DNA of 64,000 bases. Origin: Clostridia bacterium. Its GTDB lineage: Bacteria > Bacillota > Clostridia > Lachnospirales > Lachnospiraceae. How positions within the stretch are numbered: position 1 is the stretch's first letter; each line of letters starts with the position of its first letter. The DNA is taken from positions 248,001 through 312,000 of the forward strand of contig CAJTFD010000001.1 in the NCBI GenBank assembly GCA_910575625.1, read 5' to 3'. This document shows positions 37,324 through 47,358 of this stretch, piece by piece. Position numbers and translations under genes: made by a program. Under the pieces are notes generated by a model, which saw nothing but the letters and a program-made list of their open reading frames with translations, did not search any database and was not told where the DNA came from.

Positions 37324-37424
37324 ATCCACGGCCACTCAAGTTTTTGGATATGTACTTTTCTGCGAGAAAAGTACCAAAAGCGCCGGGGGATTGCGATTTC
37401 CCCCGGACCCCTTGAAACGCTTTT
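37324..37424 (+). repeat. Dispersed hairpin-rich repeat, copy 2
   Basis: Same element as 35240-35341, starting ATCCACGGCCACTCAAG, with both hairpins kept (GTACTTTTCT-GCG-AGAAAAGTAC; CCGGGGGA/TTCCCCCGG). It follows the DUF2142-type gene and precedes the GT2 gene, so the two copies bracket the former. Confidence 0.85.
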
Positions 37425-37539
37425 TTGAAAGTCAGACATTCTATTATCTGTAAATTTACGCTGATCGGGGGGATTTGAGGTTTTCGGATATGCTTTTGAC
37501 GATCTATGCAATAATATAATTTTAGGAGGAACTCAGCGT

Positions 37540-38487
37540 ATGGATAAGATCGCAGTATTGATCCCCTGCTATAATGAAAGCCAGACGATCGGAAAAGTCA
37601 TCTTGGATCTAAAAAAGATCCTGCCGGAAGCAGTCATTTATGTATACGACAACAACAGTTCTGACGGGACTGACCGGATCGCAGGAACGCATGGCGCCAT
37701 CGTCCGGTACGAACATCAACAGGGAAAAGGGAATGTGATCCGGCGTATGTTCCGTGAGATCGACGCCGCATGCTATATCATGACGGACGGCGACGACACA
37801 TACCCGGCTGAGAGCGCCCGCAAGATGGCGGATGCCGTCCTGTCAGGAAATGTGGATATGGTGATCGGGGACAGACTGTCTTCTACATATTTTACCGAGA
37901 ACAAACGTCCATTCCATAATTTTGGAAATTCTCTGGTCCGCAGCAGCATCAACTTTCTATTCCACAACGATATCAAGGACATCATGACCGGATACCGGGC
38001 ATTCAGCTATGAATTTGTCAAAACATTTCCGGTGCTCTCCAAAGGCTTTGAGATCGAGACAGAGATGAGCATCCACGCCATCGACAAAAACATGTCCGTG
38101 GAAAATGTCGTCATTGATTACCGTGACCGCCCTGCGGGGAGCAGCTCGAAATTGAACACCTATTCAGATGGGATCAAAGTCCTGCGCACGATCCTCCGGT
38201 TATACCGTACATACAGGCCCATCGGCTTTTTCGGGATCATCGCCCTTCTGATGGCACTGATCTCCGCAGGCTTTTTTATCCCAGTCCTGCATACGTATTT
38301 TAAAACGGGGCTGGTCCCGGCCCTCCCCACGCTGATCGTATGCGGATTTACCCTGATCGCGTCCATCCAATCACTTTTTGCCGGCCTGACACTCCAGACT
38401 ATGATCCAGAAAAACCGGCAGGATTTCGAGATGGAACTGCATCGGGTCTCCGAAAACAAAAAACATCTCACGCAGACAACAAAATAG
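37540..38487 (+). CDS. Family 2 glycosyltransferase, membrane-anchored (DPM1-like)
   Basis: A 315-residue GT2 enzyme: LIPCYNESQTIGKVI start, DNNSSDGT, metal motif TDGDDTYP and GYRAFS. Two C-terminal membrane helices (about 227-250 and 262-285) are typical of enzymes that load a sugar onto undecaprenyl or dolichyl phosphate. That lipid-linked sugar would serve GT-C-type transferases such as the neighbouring DUF2142 or YfhO proteins (inference). TTAGGAGGA precedes the ATG. Confidence 0.88.
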   Translation: MDKIAVLIPCYNESQTIGKVILDLKKILPEAVIYVYDNNSSDGTDRIAGTHGAIVRYEHQQGKGNVIRRMFREIDAACYIMTDGDDTYPAESARKMADAVLSGNVDMVIGDRLSSTYFTENKRPFHNFGNSLVRSSINFLFHNDIKDIMTGYRAFSYEFVKTFPVLSKGFEIETEMSIHAIDKNMSVENVVIDYRDRPAGSSSKLNTYSDGIKVLRTILRLYRTYRPIGFFGIIALLMALISAGFFIPVLHTYFKTGLVPALPTLIVCGFTLIASIQSLFAGLTLQTMIQKNRQDFEMELHRVSENKKHLTQTTK

Positions 38488-38571
38488 CCCCGTCCACCTC
38501 GCAAGATCCATCCATCTGTGGTATGATAGACCTTAGCGACCGACTGGACATTCCATCCAAAGGAGGATCTT

Positions 38572-40953
38572 ATGAAAAAATATATATCCACAGAAAAACA
38601 GGCGCCGCTCCTTGTCGTGCTCCTGCTGCTCATGAGCGCGGTCTTCATCTACCGCCGGTTCATATTCGGCGATGAACTCTGGGTCTTTGTGGGCCTGGAC
38701 ATCGGTTCCGACACCGTCCAGCAATACCTGCAGCACTACCACACGATCGTAAACCACATCCGGGAGGGCACGTTCACTTTCTGGGATTTCAACAATGGTT
38801 TCGGGACAAATATGTTCAATCTGAACATGACAGCCCCTGCCCTCGTCGTCGTATACGCCCTGGGCGTGCTCTTCGGGCCGGAGCACATCGCCTGGTATCT
38901 GGTCTATATCCAGGTCGCCCAGATCGTACTGGCCGGACTGGTCTTCTACGGCTACCTGTCCTGCTTTTCTTTTTCAAAAAAAACAAAATGTATCGCCGCC
39001 TATATCTACGGCCTCAACGGCTTCCTGATGGTATGGGGACAGCATTACCAGTTCGGTCTGGCCTCAGTCTGCCTGCCCCTGTTGCTTTTGTGCGCGGAGC
39101 GATGCATCCGCAGACGGCGCATCTACCTGCCTTTGATCCTCACCACCTGGCTGGTCACGGTGTACAGCACGTATCTGGGGTACATGATGTTCGTCTGCCT
39201 GGGTTTTTACATATTGATCCGGCTCTTTGGCATGGAAGAAGGCCCTCGCAGAAAAAAATTCCGGATGCTGGGGATCCTCTACGGCTCTATGCTGCTGGGG
39301 ATCGGGATGGGGGCTTTCACCATGTTCCCCACCGCGTTTACGATCTTCGGCATATCAGGCCGCATGGAGAGTGAGGCCGGGATCTTGGAGCGCATCGTAC
39401 AGTCCCTCCATCCCTACCCGCCCATCCATTACAAGACCCTGTTTTATAAATTTTTCTCCAGTTATCTGGAAGGGCTGACACAGGTGACGGAGGACAACGT
39501 GTTCTACACTGGCATGTTCAACTATTACGAAGACCCCAACGTCTTCTGCGGCACCTTGTTCCTGGTGCTGGGTTGCCAGTATGTCTTCTGCCTGCCCAGG
39601 ATGTCCATGCCCAGAAAACAGAAAAAACTACGCTTCGGACTTTTGGCCCTTCTGGGGTTCTGCTTGGCCCTGCCTTTTAGCGGTCTGGTGATGAATGGAT
39701 TTTCCACCACCATCAACCGGCATACGTTTATCATGATGCCCTTTTTCTGCCTGATCATCGCGCAGATGCTGGAGAGTTTGTTCCGGGAAAGGACCTTTAG
39801 TTACCTTGGTTTGGGCCTGGCACTGCTGCTGATCGGTTTTGTCTTTATGCGGAAATATGACGCGATCACATTCCTGTCCCATAAGAGGAATCTGCTGATC
39901 TTGAGCGTCACAGGCGTGCTGATGGCCGCCGTTTTGGTCCTCCTGGCCAAATGCCGCAGAGCGGAGCTTAAAAATATCTTATGCGGCCTCCTTTTTTGCC
40001 TGGTGATCGTCAACATGGTCTCCGAAGGATATACCTCCACACTGGAGAGGTTGACCCTGCGAAAAGACAACACTCAATATTTCGGCGATGTCTACGACCC
40101 GGATGTGCAGGAGGCCCTGGCTTGGCTGCGCGATCGTGACCCGGAATTTTATCGGGTGGAGAAGGATTTTGACGTGAGTTCCGTCTGCATGGATTCCCTC
40201 TGTCAGGGTTACCGGGGTGTGAGCACGTATAACTCGACCATCAATCGGAATATCCTGGAATTTACAGCCACACTCTACCCGGATTTCTGGTTCGGCGATA
40301 AGAATCATTATCGGTTCCGCATGATCAAGGAGGAACACGAATTTGCGGATCTGGTCGGTATCCGCTATCTGCTGTCCCGGGGCGGGGAGGAGAACGATCC
40401 TTTTGATAAGAGCGGGTATCGTCTGCTGAAAAAATTTGGGCATATTGAGGTGTATGAAAATGAGGATGCTGTTTCGCTGGGACGTTTTTATTCGGATGCT
40501 GTGAGCCGGGAGGAATTTGACCAGTATCTGAAGGCAAACGGAAGGCAGAAGGCTCAGGATCTTATTTTGGAACGTTTGGTCCTGGATGGGGTTTCTAGCA
40601 AAAATTCTGCGCTGGATAATGCAGTAGCTTCTTCTGCGGCTGTCTCCTTTGAGGCGCCTGTCAAAGACGATCATCTGCAGGGGGTTGTGGATGCGCCGGC
40701 GGATGGATATGTACTTTTTGCTATTCCTTTTGAGAAAGGATGGAAGATCTATGTGGATGGTGAAAAGCAAGAAATTTTGCGGGCTAATCTGGGATTCCAG
40801 GGGATTGCTGTGACGGAAGGGATGCATCGGATGGAATTGGTGTATCAGGCTCCTGGGTTTTATTTGGGGGTGGGGGTGAGTGTTCTGGCGTGGATCTTGT
40901 TCCTTGGTGTGGCGTTCTATGGACGCCGACAAAATATCCTTTTGAAAAAATAG
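38572..40953 (+). CDS. YfhO-family multi-pass membrane protein
   Basis: A 793-residue protein with about 12-13 hydrophobic helices in residues 1-500 and a C-terminal extracytoplasmic domain ending in one more helix. The N-terminal loop GLDIGSDTVQQYLQHY and FWDFNNGFGTN fit YfhO, a GT-C-like family that in Bacillus and Listeria helps glycosylate lipoteichoic or wall teichoic acid using lipid-linked sugars. It probably uses the sugar lipid made by the upstream GT2. AAAGGAGGA precedes the ATG. Base use drifts toward AT in the last 500 bases. Confidence 0.87.
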   Translation: MKKYISTEKQAPLLVVLLLLMSAVFIYRRFIFGDELWVFVGLDIGSDTVQQYLQHYHTIVNHIREGTFTFWDFNNGFGTNMFNLNMTAPALVVVYALGVLFGPEHIAWYLVYIQVAQIVLAGLVFYGYLSCFSFSKKTKCIAAYIYGLNGFLMVWGQHYQFGLASVCLPLLLLCAERCIRRRRIYLPLILTTWLVTVYSTYLGYMMFVCLGFYILIRLFGMEEGPRRKKFRMLGILYGSMLLGIGMGAFTMFPTAFTIFGISGRMESEAGILERIVQSLHPYPPIHYKTLFYKFFSSYLEGLTQVTEDNVFYTGMFNYYEDPNVFCGTLFLVLGCQYVFCLPRMSMPRKQKKLRFGLLALLGFCLALPFSGLVMNGFSTTINRHTFIMMPFFCLIIAQMLESLFRERTFSYLGLGLALLLIGFVFMRKYDAITFLSHKRNLLILSVTGVLMAAVLVLLAKCRRAELKNILCGLLFCLVIVNMVSEGYTSTLERLTLRKDNTQYFGDVYDPDVQEALAWLRDRDPEFYRVEKDFDVSSVCMDSLCQGYRGVSTYNSTINRNILEFTATLYPDFWFGDKNHYRFRMIKEEHEFADLVGIRYLLSRGGEENDPFDKSGYRLLKKFGHIEVYENEDAVSLGRFYSDAVSREEFDQYLKANGRQKAQDLILERLVLDGVSSKNSALDNAVASSAAVSFEAPVKDDHLQGVVDAPADGYVLFAIPFEKGWKIYVDGEKQEILRANLGFQGIAVTEGMHRMELVYQAPGFYLGVGVSVLAWILFLGVAFYGRRQNILLKK

Positions 40954-40999
40954 ATATACATGTTATACTATCTATATCTGAAAGGGAGGAGGAAGAAAC

Positions 41000-41822
41000 A
41001 TGCCTGAGATATCTCTCTATGAGCGTGTCTTAAAAATAAAAATTGCACAAAACATATGTTTTTTATCCCCCTGAAAGGACTGGAAAACGTGGACGGCCGT
41101 TAAGAGACACTCGTACCATGTTAAACGCAATGATATGGATTGCGCGGAACGGTGCACCCTGGCGGAATCTGCCTGATCATTTTGACCCATGGAAGAGTGT
41201 CTACAGCTGTTTCCGCAAATGGGTCGATAACGGCTTGCTGGACAGGATCTCCCATTTACTGGCCACTGAAGCTGAGTTAAGTGAGGTCTCACTGGATGCA
41301 TCTATCGTCCAAGCCCATCAGCACAGTGCCGGCGCCAGAAAAGATGGCCCGCCTAACGAGATCGGACACAGCCGCGGCGGGCCGAGTACCAAGATCCATG
41401 CTGCCGTAGATGCATACGGCTCTCCTCTTTATATAATGCTCAGTGAAGGACAGCGTAATGATATCAATCATGCAATCCCTGTATTAGAACATATAAACCT
41501 TAAGGGGAGCAGTGTACATACCGACCGTGGATACGACAGTGATAAGCTCATCGATCATATCTATGCCCAAGGCGGTGAACCCACGATCCCATCAAGAAAA
41601 AAGGCTAGATTCCAGCGTCACTGTGACTGGTGGTCCTATAAAGAACGGCATCTGATTGAAAAACTCTTCCATAGACTTAAAGCATATCGTAGGATTGCTA
41701 CCAGATATGATGAACTCGCATCAACTTATCTTGGCTTTATCTACATCGCCTCCATACTTATATTTGGTCAGCTAGAAAGACTGGCATTGCGGATACCAGC
41801 GCACAGACAATCATTGCAGTAA
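41000..41822 (+). pseudogene. IS5-family transposase, frameshifted at the start and truncated at the end
   Basis: An IS5-type DDE transposase (about 260 residues). The ATG at 41000 follows AAAGGGAGGAGG and opens MPEISLYERVLK, but the frame stops at 41072-41074. Skipping one T of the six-T run at 41059-41064 joins it to the main frame, which continues YPPERTGKRGRP, then the first catalytic Asp in VSLDASIVQ, VHTDRGYDSD and the late Glu in LIEKLFHRLK. The shift could be programmed, as some IS5 elements have two overlapping frames. The last 14 or so residues are read out of frame from IS110 remnant DNA that begins near 41780, so the native 3' end is lost. No terminal inverted repeats were found. 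Confidence 0.72.
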
Positions 41823-42240
41823 TCAGGAACGACACGGGTGTTTCCAAATAGATGCCCATATTTCATCCTGGTCTGAATCATGTTCGGGCAATAATGAAAG
41901 TGCAGGGAAACGAAAATTTAGAAAAACACGCAAAGGCAATGGGCTTTTATAGTCTACACTTGTTGTTTGTGCCCATTTTGCTGTTAATTGCAAGAATCAT
42001 ATTTCCACGTACAGTTCTTCAAGCGAATACAGCACCCACCGTGGCAGCAAACGTGCATATCCGTTGCGCATTCCATTTTGATAGCTGTATATCACATCTT
42101 AATGGGTAGTGTTTCATTCAAAGATTTAGGGGCTGAATAATATAACCAATTCAACAAAGAAAAAAATTAACTCCTATCTCAAAAAGCTTAAAGCATTAGG
42201 TTTGGAAGCTCCTATGGTCACGACAGAGGTAGCAGCCTAA
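41780..42240 (+). pseudogene. Remnant of an IS110-family transposase (C-terminal part)
   Basis: Read through several frames this segment matches, residue by residue, the C-terminal 150 residues of the IS110 transposase at 49642-50877. Examples are TGIADTSAQTIIAVI (41780-41824), HISSWSESCSGNNESAGK, KTRKGNGLL, STLVVCAHFAV, HRGSKRAY, YHILMGSVSFKDLGAE, YNQFNKEKK and YLKKLKALGLEAPM. It holds several indels, a TAA within GAE-YNQ and an in-frame TAG (41950-41952). An apparent 71-codon frame at 41894-42109 is only an alternative frame of this remnant. The 5' part is missing, removed by or joined to the IS5 fragment. Confidence 0.8.
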
Positions 42241-42376
42241 TTTATATCCTCATAAAATGACCATAGGGGAAATCCGCGCTTTTTCACAGTTTCTTCAAAA
42301 CTATATGTTCAGGGTTTCATAGTAAGCGAAAAAATAACGCCAATATTAACATTTATATTTTCAGATATTTTTAATA

Positions 42377-43441
42377 TCAGGAATATAGATATTGAAACCA
42401 CCAAAATTGTTTCATCCTTGAAATTTTTAAAATTCCACATGAAACTAATATACTCAAAAAAATCACTAAAATAAATTTTAAAGTTGTACTATTCACATCT
42501 ATATTTAAATAATCAAAGCTTTCATTTACAATAAAAATTATCCACACATGTATATAGAATATCAAAACACTAAGCTCCCTTAATATACTATATATTTTTC
42601 TTTCTTTAATTTCCATATGCAGCACAAGATCAAAAAGAAAAAATGTAACTGGAACCAAAAACAAATACATATCTTGTTGTTTTGCAAGATTAAAATGTCT
42701 AACGACAATAGTTTCAATAAACATAAACAACATAGATATTATAAAACCCCATAATGCCTTTTTTCTAGTAATTTTAATAAGATTAAATGCAAACATCATC
42801 CCAAAACCAACAAACAAAAAACCTTCAAATAACCCATTTCTTGTTGTAGCAATTACTTTCTGTAGCAATCTCAACCCAAACCAAAATTCTGGTATCTGAC
42901 GAAGAGGCGTTATTAATCCAAACCAACTTTGATCAAATAATCCTAAAATATATAAAATTCCTGCTAATAAAATAATATGCCTCAAAGAACATTTTTTCTT
43001 TATAAGAATTGAAATCAGGATAACTGAAAAAATTGTAGCATTTAAATACCATAATCCTCCATAACTCCCAACAAAAATAAAATCTCTTATATAAATCAAT
43101 ATTCCATGTAATGAGCCTCTTTCATCATTTATTATAATTCTATAATTTAAATAAAAATAAAGAACCGACCAAATTAAATACATTCTCAGTAATCGAAGAA
43201 CATATTTAAACGTATAATTTATATTAAAATCATCATAAGAAGTTTTCCTAAATAGTAAAAATCCTGAAGTAACAAAAAAATAAGGAACAGCAATTCTCGC
43301 TACATAATTATGAATTGCAAAATTCAGAAACTCATATTCTCCAAAAGGTGTTATATGTATCATTACTACCAAAATAGAGCAAATAAATTTCATTAAATCA
43401 AGAGACGGATACACATATTGTTTGTTAGCAAAATCTTGCAC
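42377..43441 (-). CDS. Acyltransferase 3 family membrane protein
   Basis: A 354-residue membrane acyltransferase with about ten helices: SLDLMKFICSILVVMIHI carries the conserved His, followed by FFVTSGFLLFRKT. Probably O-acetylates the glycan made by this cluster. The start is GTG at 43441 behind AAAGGA. It is AT-rich, unlike the acyltransferase at 34067, and the last gene of the - strand polysaccharide cluster; a gene-poor stretch with IS remnants follows. Confidence 0.85.
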   Translation of the reverse strand: MQDFANKQYVYPSLDLMKFICSILVVMIHITPFGEYEFLNFAIHNYVARIAVPYFFVTSGFLLFRKTSYDDFNINYTFKYVLRLLRMYLIWSVLYFYLNYRIIINDERGSLHGILIYIRDFIFVGSYGGLWYLNATIFSVILISILIKKKCSLRHIILLAGILYILGLFDQSWFGLITPLRQIPEFWFGLRLLQKVIATTRNGLFEGFLFVGFGMMFAFNLIKITRKKALWGFIISMLFMFIETIVVRHFNLAKQQDMYLFLVPVTFFLFDLVLHMEIKERKIYSILRELSVLIFYIHVWIIFIVNESFDYLNIDVNSTTLKFILVIFLSILVSCGILKISRMKQFWWFQYLYS

Positions 43442-43457
43442 TCTATCATAGTCCTTT

Positions 43458-44450
43458 CTAATTCCTTTGCATATCTTTTTGTTTCATTATACTAATACTA
43501 TTATATAACCATTTAGGAAAAAACCTTTTAGCAAATCGAAGTAAACACTCTCGAATATAATTCCTTTTCCAATTTTTATCGCAGCCTACCGGAAACCTTA
43601 TTTCTGCCTGCTTAAAATCATACTCTTTATCCCATTTTATAGATTCTCTGTAAGAAAAACTTTCCGGAAATTTTCCGTATGATGGGAGAAAAAGCGGGTT
43701 ATATTCCCCTGGATGAAACGCATCCTCTCTTCCTGTCCCCATATTCTGAACATAATTTACTGCTGAAACAATTCCATATCTTTTTTGATAGAAAATCAAA
43801 AAATCCCATATACTATCCCATGCCGCCCAACCATTATAATTGGATAAAATCCGTACTCTCATTATATTTGCTACTCTTCGAGGTAACATCTCATAGAGCA
43901 TACAATCATCCCACTTTCTATACTTTTCTTTCCATTCATCAAATTGCGTCCAAGCCCTCCTCCAAGTCGCCCAAGCACATTTTAACGGAAAATAGGAAAA
44001 AAAGTAATCTTTTCCGTTTTCTCTATAATCTGAAGATGTGTTAAACCCAGTTACCATCATTATCTCTGGTATATCTCGATAATAATCTAACATTTTCTCT
44101 ATGTATTTATAAAAATCTATGCAAGGAATACTATCATCTTCCAAAAGCACTGCCTCTTCTTCCTTTTTAAAAACTTCATGATACCCTGTCACACTTCTTG
44201 CATCACACCCCATATTCTCATCAGCATATATTTTAATCAATTCACCTTCCCAATTAAAATTCTCTTCAATATATTCACGTATCTCTTTAACTTTCCCATC
44301 TTCTCCAACTACGTCTTTTCTTGCCCCATCTGAGATAATATAAAGCCGGGGGGGAGTTACTGATTTCAAAATCTCCATTTGTCTTTGAACACAGTCTAGA
44401 CGATTAAAAACAACCAATGCAACCGCTTTATTAAAATGGTAAGTGTCCAT
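43458..44450 (-). CDS. Glycosyltransferase, GT-A fold (GNT-I/HlpA-like)
   Basis: A 330-residue nucleotide-sugar transferase. The start at 44450 (MDTYHFNKAVALVVFNR) follows GGAGAAGG; a GTG five codons upstream is less likely. It has an early FNR-type strand, the metal-binding LLEDDSIP (about 110) and the FPLKCAWATWRRAW segment common to a bacterial family often labelled hemolytic-protein-like glycosyltransferase. The gene at 54971 is a paralogue. Acceptor and sugar unknown. Confidence 0.82.
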   Translation of the reverse strand: MDTYHFNKAVALVVFNRLDCVQRQMEILKSVTPPRLYIISDGARKDVVGEDGKVKEIREYIEENFNWEGELIKIYADENMGCDARSVTGYHEVFKKEEEAVLLEDDSIPCIDFYKYIEKMLDYYRDIPEIMMVTGFNTSSDYRENGKDYFFSYFPLKCAWATWRRAWTQFDEWKEKYRKWDDCMLYEMLPRRVANIMRVRILSNYNGWAAWDSIWDFLIFYQKRYGIVSAVNYVQNMGTGREDAFHPGEYNPLFLPSYGKFPESFSYRESIKWDKEYDFKQAEIRFPVGCDKNWKRNYIRECLLRFAKRFFPKWLYNSISIMKQKDMQRN

Positions 44451-44476
44451 TTCCACCTTCTCCACTCTTATAATTT

Positions 44477-45444
44477 CTATTTTCTGCTATTTTTTCCCAG
44501 CAACACACTTTTTACTATCGACAACATACTCCATATATATGGATTTCTTCCGTCAGGCTGTGGAAGTCCTAGAAAATTCCAAAGCATTCTTTTTTCTGGA
44601 AATCTCCCTTTACGCACATAATAATTAAAAATCTTTTTTAATCCTTTATTTTTTTCTACAGGGAAATGCATGATCGCAACTTTCTTATAAAAAAAGTTTG
44701 TCGAAATCAAACGAAAACCTTTATATGTCCAATAATGTTCATAATATCCATTTCCAGGAATGATCAATCCTGGCTTAAGTTTATCAATTGCATACCAAAA
44801 AAATTCGTCTCCATAAACTGTTGTGCCCCCCCCTCATTCTTCTGCATAATATCATAAATATTTTCACACAGAGTGATTAATCCCTCAATAAATATCTTAT
44901 TTCCTGTAATCTCCCCTCCAGCAAAGTATTCATTATTTCTGCAATCACAAGATGGAAATATTCGCTGAAACTCTTTTTTTATTTCTTTCCTCATTTGATG
45001 ATTATAAGTATCAAACGTATTATACATTAACACTCCATAAGCAGCCTCTTCCCATAAATCCCCAAATTCTTTATTTACTATTGTGTCACAATCCATCAAG
45101 CATATATTCTCAAAATCGTATGTATCTATTAAATGCTTTAATACACAAATTTTATAAAATGCTAAAGACCATTTTGTATCTTTATTGAACAGAAAACAAT
45201 CAAAAGGAATAAGAAAAATTTTAATATACTCTTTCTCTAAAATATCAACACACCATTTAGGAAGTTCTATATTTGTACAAAGAGCAACTTCTTCTTCAGG
45301 ATTAATTCTTTTCGCAGATATTAACGATACACACGAATTCTTCAGATATATTTCTTTAATCTGGTCTTCATTATTTCGATTTACATCTAAGCGTCCTGTT
45401 TCATATTCACTAATAAATGCAAACGCATTGCATATTAAATTCAT
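44477..45444 (-). pseudogene. Glycosyltransferase-like gene frameshifted in a G8 tract
   Basis: The frame from 45444 gives 226 residues with a GT-A-like core (LMDCDTIV metal motif near residue 117, then GGEITGNKIF) and ends soon after. A second frame (44767-44477) gives the missing C-terminus (IIPGNGYYEHYW to the end). The frames join if the run of eight G (eight C at 44826-44833 on the + strand) were nine or six: the reading then becomes GGGTTVYGDEFFWYAIDKLKP with no other change, about 322 residues. AAGGAACT precedes the ATG, which overlaps the ABC transporter stop by four bases. Specific family not recognised. A long G tract in a glycosyltransferase is a classic phase-variation arrangement. 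Confidence 0.78.
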
Positions 45445-47195
45445 AAATCAGTTCCTTCCCCAAACAGTTCTTGCTTACCCTTTTCCTTTGCCTGTCCATC
45501 TTTTATTTCATAAATCACATCACAATTTTTTATCGTAGTCAAACGATGTGCAATAATTATCATTGTTCTACTCCCTTTCAAATTTTCTATAGCCTGCATT
45601 ACTGCGCTTTCCGTTTCATTGTCTAAAGCCGAAGTCGCTTCATCCAAAATCAATAACTCTGGATCTGTATACAAAGCTCTCGCTATACCAATACGTTGCC
45701 TTTGTCCACCAGATAATTTAACTCCTCTATCTCCTATATTGGTTTCTAACCCTTGGGGCAATCTTTTCACAAAATCCTCTAACTGCGCTTCTCGTAATGC
45801 TTCCCATATTTTTCCCTCATCAGAATTTTCAATTCCAAAAGCAATATTATTTCTAATAGAGTCGTCCATTAAATAGATTGTTTGTGGTATATATCCTAAT
45901 CGAATATGCCAAGAATATAAATGTTCAAAAATATTCACATTTCCAACTGTGATCGTACCTCTCTGGGGTCTTAATACTCCCAGTAAAATATCCGCCATAG
46001 TAGTCTTTCCCGATCCAGACGTACCAATAAAAGCTATGGATTTCTTAGGCTCCAAACATAACGACAAATCTTGTATCACAGGTTTTTCCCCTTCTGGATA
46101 TTGAAATGTCACATCATTGAAACATATATTATTATCCATATCGAACCTAAATAGATTTGTTTTTTCCCCATGTTGTTCATGTTTCATTGCATTCATACGC
46201 TCAATATCTTCATATACATTTCCAATGGATGCCTTACTGTACATAATCGTTCCCACAAATCCTGAAACTCTATTAAATGAAGGAAGCATTCTAAATGCCG
46301 CCACAACAAATACAGATAATGTAGGAACAAATGTTCCTATATTCACGCCCATTAATATTTTAATACATAACACTAACAAAAGACTGCAAATACATGCCGA
46401 TTCCATTACAGGTTTTGGAACACTCGTAATAAAACTTTGTTTTCGCTGTAACCGAGAATATCCTTCATAGGATGCTCTGCATTTATCTATGAAATAATCT
46501 TCCAAGTTAGAAACCTTAATCTCTTTTATTCCCGAAAAAGTCTGCAATACCCACTTATTTTGTTCAGCTACAACATCACGAATACAACTCCCCAAACGAA
46601 CCGAATATTTTTTAAACACTCCATTGAAAAACACTAAAAAAAGAAGCAAAATTATACTTATTCCCATTGTAGACGCTAAGTCTGAAACAGCTAGATAAAA
46701 TACAAGCAAGATACAAACCATTGACTCATTAACTAATGACATAATCGCAAAAATACAATCCCAAAATACTCCAACGTCCGAAGAAACATTTCGTTGGATA
46801 TCTGCCACATTTTTAGATACATGATATAAATAATCTTGGTTAATATAGTATTTTAATAACTGCATAGACAATTTTGCTCGATTGTTAAATGTAAATTTAT
46901 ACATAATGTAATTCAATGCACATATATACACATTTTTTATAATATAAATCCCTATCAAAAATATTGCAAAAGCAAACACAAAATCTTCCGCTGAATGTAA
47001 ATTCAGAAATCCACCTATAACAATATATAATTCATTTTCATTTATTTGAGAAGAATCCGTCGCAATAGATGCTAAAGGCATAATCGCCGAAACTCCCACT
47101 AGCTCCATTGCCGAACCTATTATAATCATGAAAAATAATATGATCAATTTTATTTTCTGATTCCGATTTAAGACAGAGAAAATTTGATTTAACAT
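45441..47195 (-). CDS. ABC exporter, fused membrane and ATPase domains
   Basis: A 584-residue half-transporter. Residues 1 to about 320 form six helices and the rest an ATPase with Walker A GTSGSGKTT, Q-loop YIPQTIYL, signature LSGGQRQR, Walker B LLILDEATSALD and switch His (IIIAHRLTT). MsbA/PglK-type exporters flip lipid-linked oligosaccharides, so in this cluster it is a good candidate for moving the finished unit across the membrane. No wzx or wzy gene was seen in the window. GAAAGGAT precedes the ATG. Confidence 0.9.
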   Translation of the reverse strand: MLNQIFSVLNRNQKIKLIILFFMIIIGSAMELVGVSAIMPLASIATDSSQINENELYIVIGGFLNLHSAEDFVFAFAIFLIGIYIIKNVYICALNYIMYKFTFNNRAKLSMQLLKYYINQDYLYHVSKNVADIQRNVSSDVGVFWDCIFAIMSLVNESMVCILLVFYLAVSDLASTMGISIILLLFLVFFNGVFKKYSVRLGSCIRDVVAEQNKWVLQTFSGIKEIKVSNLEDYFIDKCRASYEGYSRLQRKQSFITSVPKPVMESACICSLLLVLCIKILMGVNIGTFVPTLSVFVVAAFRMLPSFNRVSGFVGTIMYSKASIGNVYEDIERMNAMKHEQHGEKTNLFRFDMDNNICFNDVTFQYPEGEKPVIQDLSLCLEPKKSIAFIGTSGSGKTTMADILLGVLRPQRGTITVGNVNIFEHLYSWHIRLGYIPQTIYLMDDSIRNNIAFGIENSDEGKIWEALREAQLEDFVKRLPQGLETNIGDRGVKLSGGQRQRIGIARALYTDPELLILDEATSALDNETESAVMQAIENLKGSRTMIIIAHRLTTIKNCDVIYEIKDGQAKEKGKQELFGEGTDL

Positions 47196-47358
47196 TTTTA
47201 AATATCCTTTCAGTTTTTCTCACTTAAAATATTATATGAAAACAAAAATCCAAATCAACAAGCAATCTACGGCGTTTTTTCTTTAATTTTTTCCATATTT
47301 ATAAACGCTCGTAAGTATTTTTAACTTTAAATCTTACATAAAAAACTAGTAATTCCCA

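Noticed and set aside
41894-42109. A 71-codon frame that looks like a small membrane protein
   Set aside because: Other frames of the same DNA match the IS110 transposase C-terminus almost residue by residue, so the hydrophobic stretch is accidental.
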